A stretch of 64,000 bases of DNA from JACPUW01 sp049115495 (GTDB lineage: Bacteria; Bacteroidota; Bacteroidia; CAILMK01; JACPUW01), in contig JAGDZV010000006.1 of the NCBI GenBank assembly GCA_049115495.1, positions 55,446-119,445 of the forward strand, in the 5' to 3' direction. Under the pieces are notes generated by a model. It was not told where the DNA came from and did no database searches. It saw only the letters and a list, made by a program, of their open reading frames with translations. The position numbers and the translations under genes are program-made. Below are positions 60,988 to 64,000 of the stretch, piece after piece. The number at the start of each line of letters is the position of its first letter. Position 1 is the first letter of the stretch.

Positions 60988-63339
60988 GTGAACAAAGAAT
61001 TCAATAACCAACAGGCTGAAAGCTCTCAAGAGAACTTTGATGTCGTTTCTTTTGTCAATTTCATTATAAAACATTGGTACTATGTTGTTGCTGGTGTTTT
61101 AGTAGGTGGGGCTATTTCTTTTTTAGTGATCCGTTATTCTATCCCAAAATATGAAGCTAGCGGACAAGTGCTGATTAATGTAAACAGGCAAGAAGACCCT
61201 TTGGCTGAACTAACACAACAAGGTTTAGGTGGTGGTTTTAGAAATCGTTTCATGAATACTGATGAAAACGATCTTTTGGTTTTCAAAAGTTCTGCGGTGG
61301 CTGAATTAGCAAATGAAAAATTACCATTGCAAGTAAGGTGGTTTGGAGAAGGAAGGATAAGGGGAATGTCAGAAAGTGACGCGCGAAAATTTGGCTATAA
61401 AGTTGTTTTACACGATAGTATTAAGTACGGAAGCTATGAAATCATTTTTAAAGAAAAAGGCTATGTGTATCAAGTTTTTGGGGTTGACTCCATGATTGAT
61501 GTAACCTATAGAACTGAAAATGGCCACGGTTTTTCTATCGGGAACAGTGAAGGTGCCGAAAAGAAGGGGCAAAAGTTACTGTTACAGATTTACCCAATTG
61601 CATCAGCAGCCTCAGATTTAAGAGGCGAAATGAATATTAGTTCTATTGTGGATGATGGTTCAGTTTATAGTGTAAAAGTGCAGCACTCAGTTTCTTCTTA
61701 CGCTATTGACTACATCAATGCCATAATGGATGCTTTTATTGAATACTCAAAAGAAGAAAAGAGAAAATCTTACAATGAAGCATTGGAATTTGTAGATAAG
61801 AGAATTTCGGAAATTGGTGATAGTCTGTTGGAAGTGGAGCAAGAAATGACTAAGTTTAGAGTAGCCAATAAAATAATAAATACTGAAAGTAAGGGAGAAT
61901 TACTATTTGCCAAGTATCAAGAATACTTGGAGGAAGTAATTCAGATGGAAAATCAATTGAGGTATTTGGGGAAAGTGAATGAATATCTCAACGGCCTTTT
62001 AAATGCGGAGGGTTTAAAGCCGCCAATTATAGTTGGAATTGACAATGGACTTTTACAGTCGACTTTAACTCAAATCCAAGAAGTATATGTTGAAGCATCC
62101 GAAGATAAAATTGATTTAAAGTTTGACGAAGGCAGTCCAACAAAGATTAGACTAGATGCCAAGTTGGATGGTTTAAATTCTACTCTTTCAGAAGTTGTGA
62201 AACAGCTACGGCAAGAACTAAATAATAAGCTAATCTTGACCCGCGAGAGGCTGAGAGAAGTTGAAAAAGATTTAGGAATATTCCCAATTTTGGAGCAGCA
62301 AATGGTCAATATCCAAAGGAGGTATAAAATGTTTTTGGAACTGTATACTTATTTGTCAGAAAAAAAATTAGATATTGGGATCAGAGGCTCAACCGTATTA
62401 AGTGATCATAAGATCATTGAATATGCTAATAAGGCCAATCAAATATCACCTAACATCGAAAAGGTATTTGCATTAGGGTTGAGCTTAGGGACATCTATTC
62501 CGGTTTTGGTGTTGTTTCTACTGTTTTATTTTGATAGTAGACTGAAATCAATGGATGATGTGATAAAAGGAGCTAGAATGCCATTAATCGGTGTAATTCC
62601 TCGATTTAAGAGTTTCCAAGTAGGTGAAATCTTCAATAGCCCAAAATCATTGATGGCTGAGTCATTTCGTAACCTTAAAACCAATCTAAACTACGTTTGG
62701 AAGAAGGATCTCCAGAGTAAAATAATTGTACTGACTTCAACAAGGCCTGGTGAAGGAAAGACTTTTTGCAGTGAAAACTTAGCTTCAATCCTAGCCTATG
62801 GAAATAACAAAGTAGTGGTTATTGGGGCGGATATGAGAAGGCCACAGTTATTTAAAGATTTAAACATTAAGAATGATAAAGGTTTGTCGGAGCTTTTAAG
62901 CGGTCAGAACAAGCTGGAAGAATGTCTCCTGGATTCTCAGCATGCAAGCCTAAAGGTCATTATTTCGGGTGCCATCCCGCCAAACCCAGCTGAACTTCTT
63001 GAAAGTAAGCAAATGACCGATTTAGTGAACTCGCTCAAAAAGGAGTTTGATTACATAGTTTTTGATACCACACCATTAGATATTGTTGCAGACGCAAATG
63101 CTTTAATTCCCTTGGCCGATCATGTAATCGTAGTGTTAAGGCAGAACATTACAACCAAAGATGCTGTTCCCATGCTCAATAGTAAAATGGAAAATGGTCA
63201 ATTGCCCAACAACACTGTCATTCTCTTAAATGACTTTGACCAAAAGAGAAGTTATGGTTCTAAGGGCTATGGTTATGGCTACGGCTATGGCTATGGCTAT
63301 GGTTATGGAGGTGGTTATAGTGGATATGGGAGCTATTGA
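60988..63339 (+). CDS. Wzc-like polysaccharide co-polymerase and tyrosine autokinase
   Basis: A 783-residue inner-membrane protein, GTG start. First membrane helix WYYVVAGVLVGGAISFLVI, a periplasmic Wzz-type region with long coiled-coils (about 260-460), a second helix (VFALGLSLGTSIPVLVLFLL, near 495), then a BY-kinase domain with Walker A STRPGEGKTF (near 585-594), Walker A' VVVIGADMRRPQ (near 610-622) and a C-terminal tail with 11 Tyr in (GY)7 plus GGGYSGYGSY. The tail is the autophosphorylation cluster that controls export and chain length. It works with the Wza-like protein encoded just before. Confidence 0.95.
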   Translation: MNKEFNNQQAESSQENFDVVSFVNFIIKHWYYVVAGVLVGGAISFLVIRYSIPKYEASGQVLINVNRQEDPLAELTQQGLGGGFRNRFMNTDENDLLVFKSSAVAELANEKLPLQVRWFGEGRIRGMSESDARKFGYKVVLHDSIKYGSYEIIFKEKGYVYQVFGVDSMIDVTYRTENGHGFSIGNSEGAEKKGQKLLLQIYPIASAASDLRGEMNISSIVDDGSVYSVKVQHSVSSYAIDYINAIMDAFIEYSKEEKRKSYNEALEFVDKRISEIGDSLLEVEQEMTKFRVANKIINTESKGELLFAKYQEYLEEVIQMENQLRYLGKVNEYLNGLLNAEGLKPPIIVGIDNGLLQSTLTQIQEVYVEASEDKIDLKFDEGSPTKIRLDAKLDGLNSTLSEVVKQLRQELNNKLILTRERLREVEKDLGIFPILEQQMVNIQRRYKMFLELYTYLSEKKLDIGIRGSTVLSDHKIIEYANKANQISPNIEKVFALGLSLGTSIPVLVLFLLFYFDSRLKSMDDVIKGARMPLIGVIPRFKSFQVGEIFNSPKSLMAESFRNLKTNLNYVWKKDLQSKIIVLTSTRPGEGKTFCSENLASILAYGNNKVVVIGADMRRPQLFKDLNIKNDKGLSELLSGQNKLEECLLDSQHASLKVIISGAIPPNPAELLESKQMTDLVNSLKKEFDYIVFDTTPLDIVADANALIPLADHVIVVLRQNITTKDAVPMLNSKMENGQLPNNTVILLNDFDQKRSYGSKGYGYGYGYGYGYGYGGGYSGYGSY

Positions 63340-64000
63340 TTTTAGTTATTGGTTAACGGAAAAAATGCCTTAGCGCAAGTGCGCCAGAAGTTGATTTAGT
63401 TTCTGAAACTTATTAATGGCAGTAATTGCCCCCCCCCCTTAAAACTAGTAGACTGTGTTTTCTTAGGGCTCCTTTTGTGGTTTATGGATTTCGAATGTAT
63501 AGAGTTAACGCTGAGCTCGGCTTAGTGTGTTTGGTGTAAGTTGGGGCCTGCTCCATTATAATTGAATGAGTTGTTTAGTCTTTCTAGCGCAGGAAGAAAC
63601 TCTAGGGGTACTGGGTGCAAGCAAGGCAAGAAAATAGTGTCTCTTTGAGACTTATTTTTAGACTGTCCTAGTGTTGGGAATAGTATTGGTTTCGAAATAA
63701 ATGCTTGATGCGAGAGATTGAAATCGCTCACTACTGATCAGAAACGATGGAATTCATTTCATCGAATTGGATATTGACAGCATTCCCTTTACACTATAAA
63801 TTTATTAACCTGAGTTCGATTAATTATTGTAGTGACCGGAGCGTTAACGCTGATTTTAGATTTGATATTCGAACTTTTCCAAAGTTTGAATTAAAAATCA
63901 TTGTTGTCCGATAAAAATTTGAATTGATTTTATCATATTTTTATCTGGAAATAATTCAGGTTGATCTGGCGGCTTTGAAGCCTTACTAAAATTCGGACTA
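63340..64000. other. Right-end region without a recognised gene
   Basis: 661 bp with no convincing open frame. It contains ten consecutive C (63429-63438), a 12-bp palindrome AGCGTTAACGCT (63840-63851) sharing GTTAACGCTGA with 63504-63514, and an imperfect hairpin TTCGAACTTT/AAAGTTTGAA (63868-63877/63881-63890). A short minus-strand frame (63522-63731) lacks family features and is not called. Confidence 0.4.

Noticed and set aside
63522..63731. Minus-strand frame of 69 codons at the right end
   Set aside because: No signal peptide, domain or operon context; composition is unlike neighbouring proteins.
1..64000. tRNA, rRNA, CRISPR array, transposase or integrase genes
   Set aside because: I looked for cloverleaf-like and GTTC-arm patterns, direct-repeat arrays and transposase motifs in the intergenic regions and found none; the only repeats are those listed.

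Overview
The window is chromosomal DNA of a Bacteroidota bacterium, probably a marine or aquatic member of the Flavobacteriia/Cytophagia type. The evidence is: AT-rich DNA; TAnnTTTG (-7) promoter boxes before many genes; type IX secretion (T9SS) C-terminal sorting domains on two proteins; an HU-CCDC81/SPOR protein next to ExbB/ExbD/TonB; an UpxY-type NusG paralogue beside polysaccharide export genes; a DUF4783-nadC pair; and many non-ATG starts in tightly packed operons. I see no rRNA, tRNA, intact insertion sequence, prophage or CRISPR array.

Left part (1-27.6 kb). An envelope group on the minus strand (a partial TPR-like protein, YidD, a LolA-like protein, an outer-membrane barrel, two related small secreted Cys-containing proteins) runs next to gcvP. 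A cell-envelope metallopeptidase gene broken by an in-frame UGA follows, with a barrel-like protein. Then come housekeeping genes (pdxJ, ahcY, thpR), a plus-strand folE-SDR-TetR_C-AarF series, gpmI, DUF4783-nadC, an M42-like peptidase, an OmpP1/FadL protein with a repeat-rich lipoprotein, proS, a T9SS cargo, and the folate/thymidylate pair thyA-folA.

Middle part (27.6-53 kb). Pyruvate dehydrogenase E2, rho, a SNF2 helicase, dapF with an unusual membrane-anchored sigma-factor-like protein, a large T9SS cargo with dockerin-like calcium loops, a long minus-strand series (HU-SPOR, exbB, exbD, tonB, folC, rnhA, radA), a TolC/adaptor/gpsA group, and a large membrane-anchored propeller-like protein.

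Right part (53-64 kb). dapD and a GT9 glycosyltransferase lead into a surface-polysaccharide locus: an UpxY/NusG-like antiterminator, an integral membrane protein, cysC-cysD-cysN (PAPS synthesis) divergent from cysQ (PAP removal), then Wza-like and Wzc-like export proteins. No PAPS reductase is present here, so the arrangement suggests sulfation of an exported polysaccharide. cysC and cysQ diverge from a perfect 18-bp palindrome that carries a -7 box on each strand. The last 0.66 kb has no convincing gene.

The most unusual items are the sigma/anti-sigma-like membrane fusion, the UGA-split M48 gene, the paired secreted Cys proteins, the palindromic divergent promoter, and a perfect 16-bp hairpin inside the start of the membrane-protein gene after cysN. 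Domain names are recognised by eye; no database search was run.
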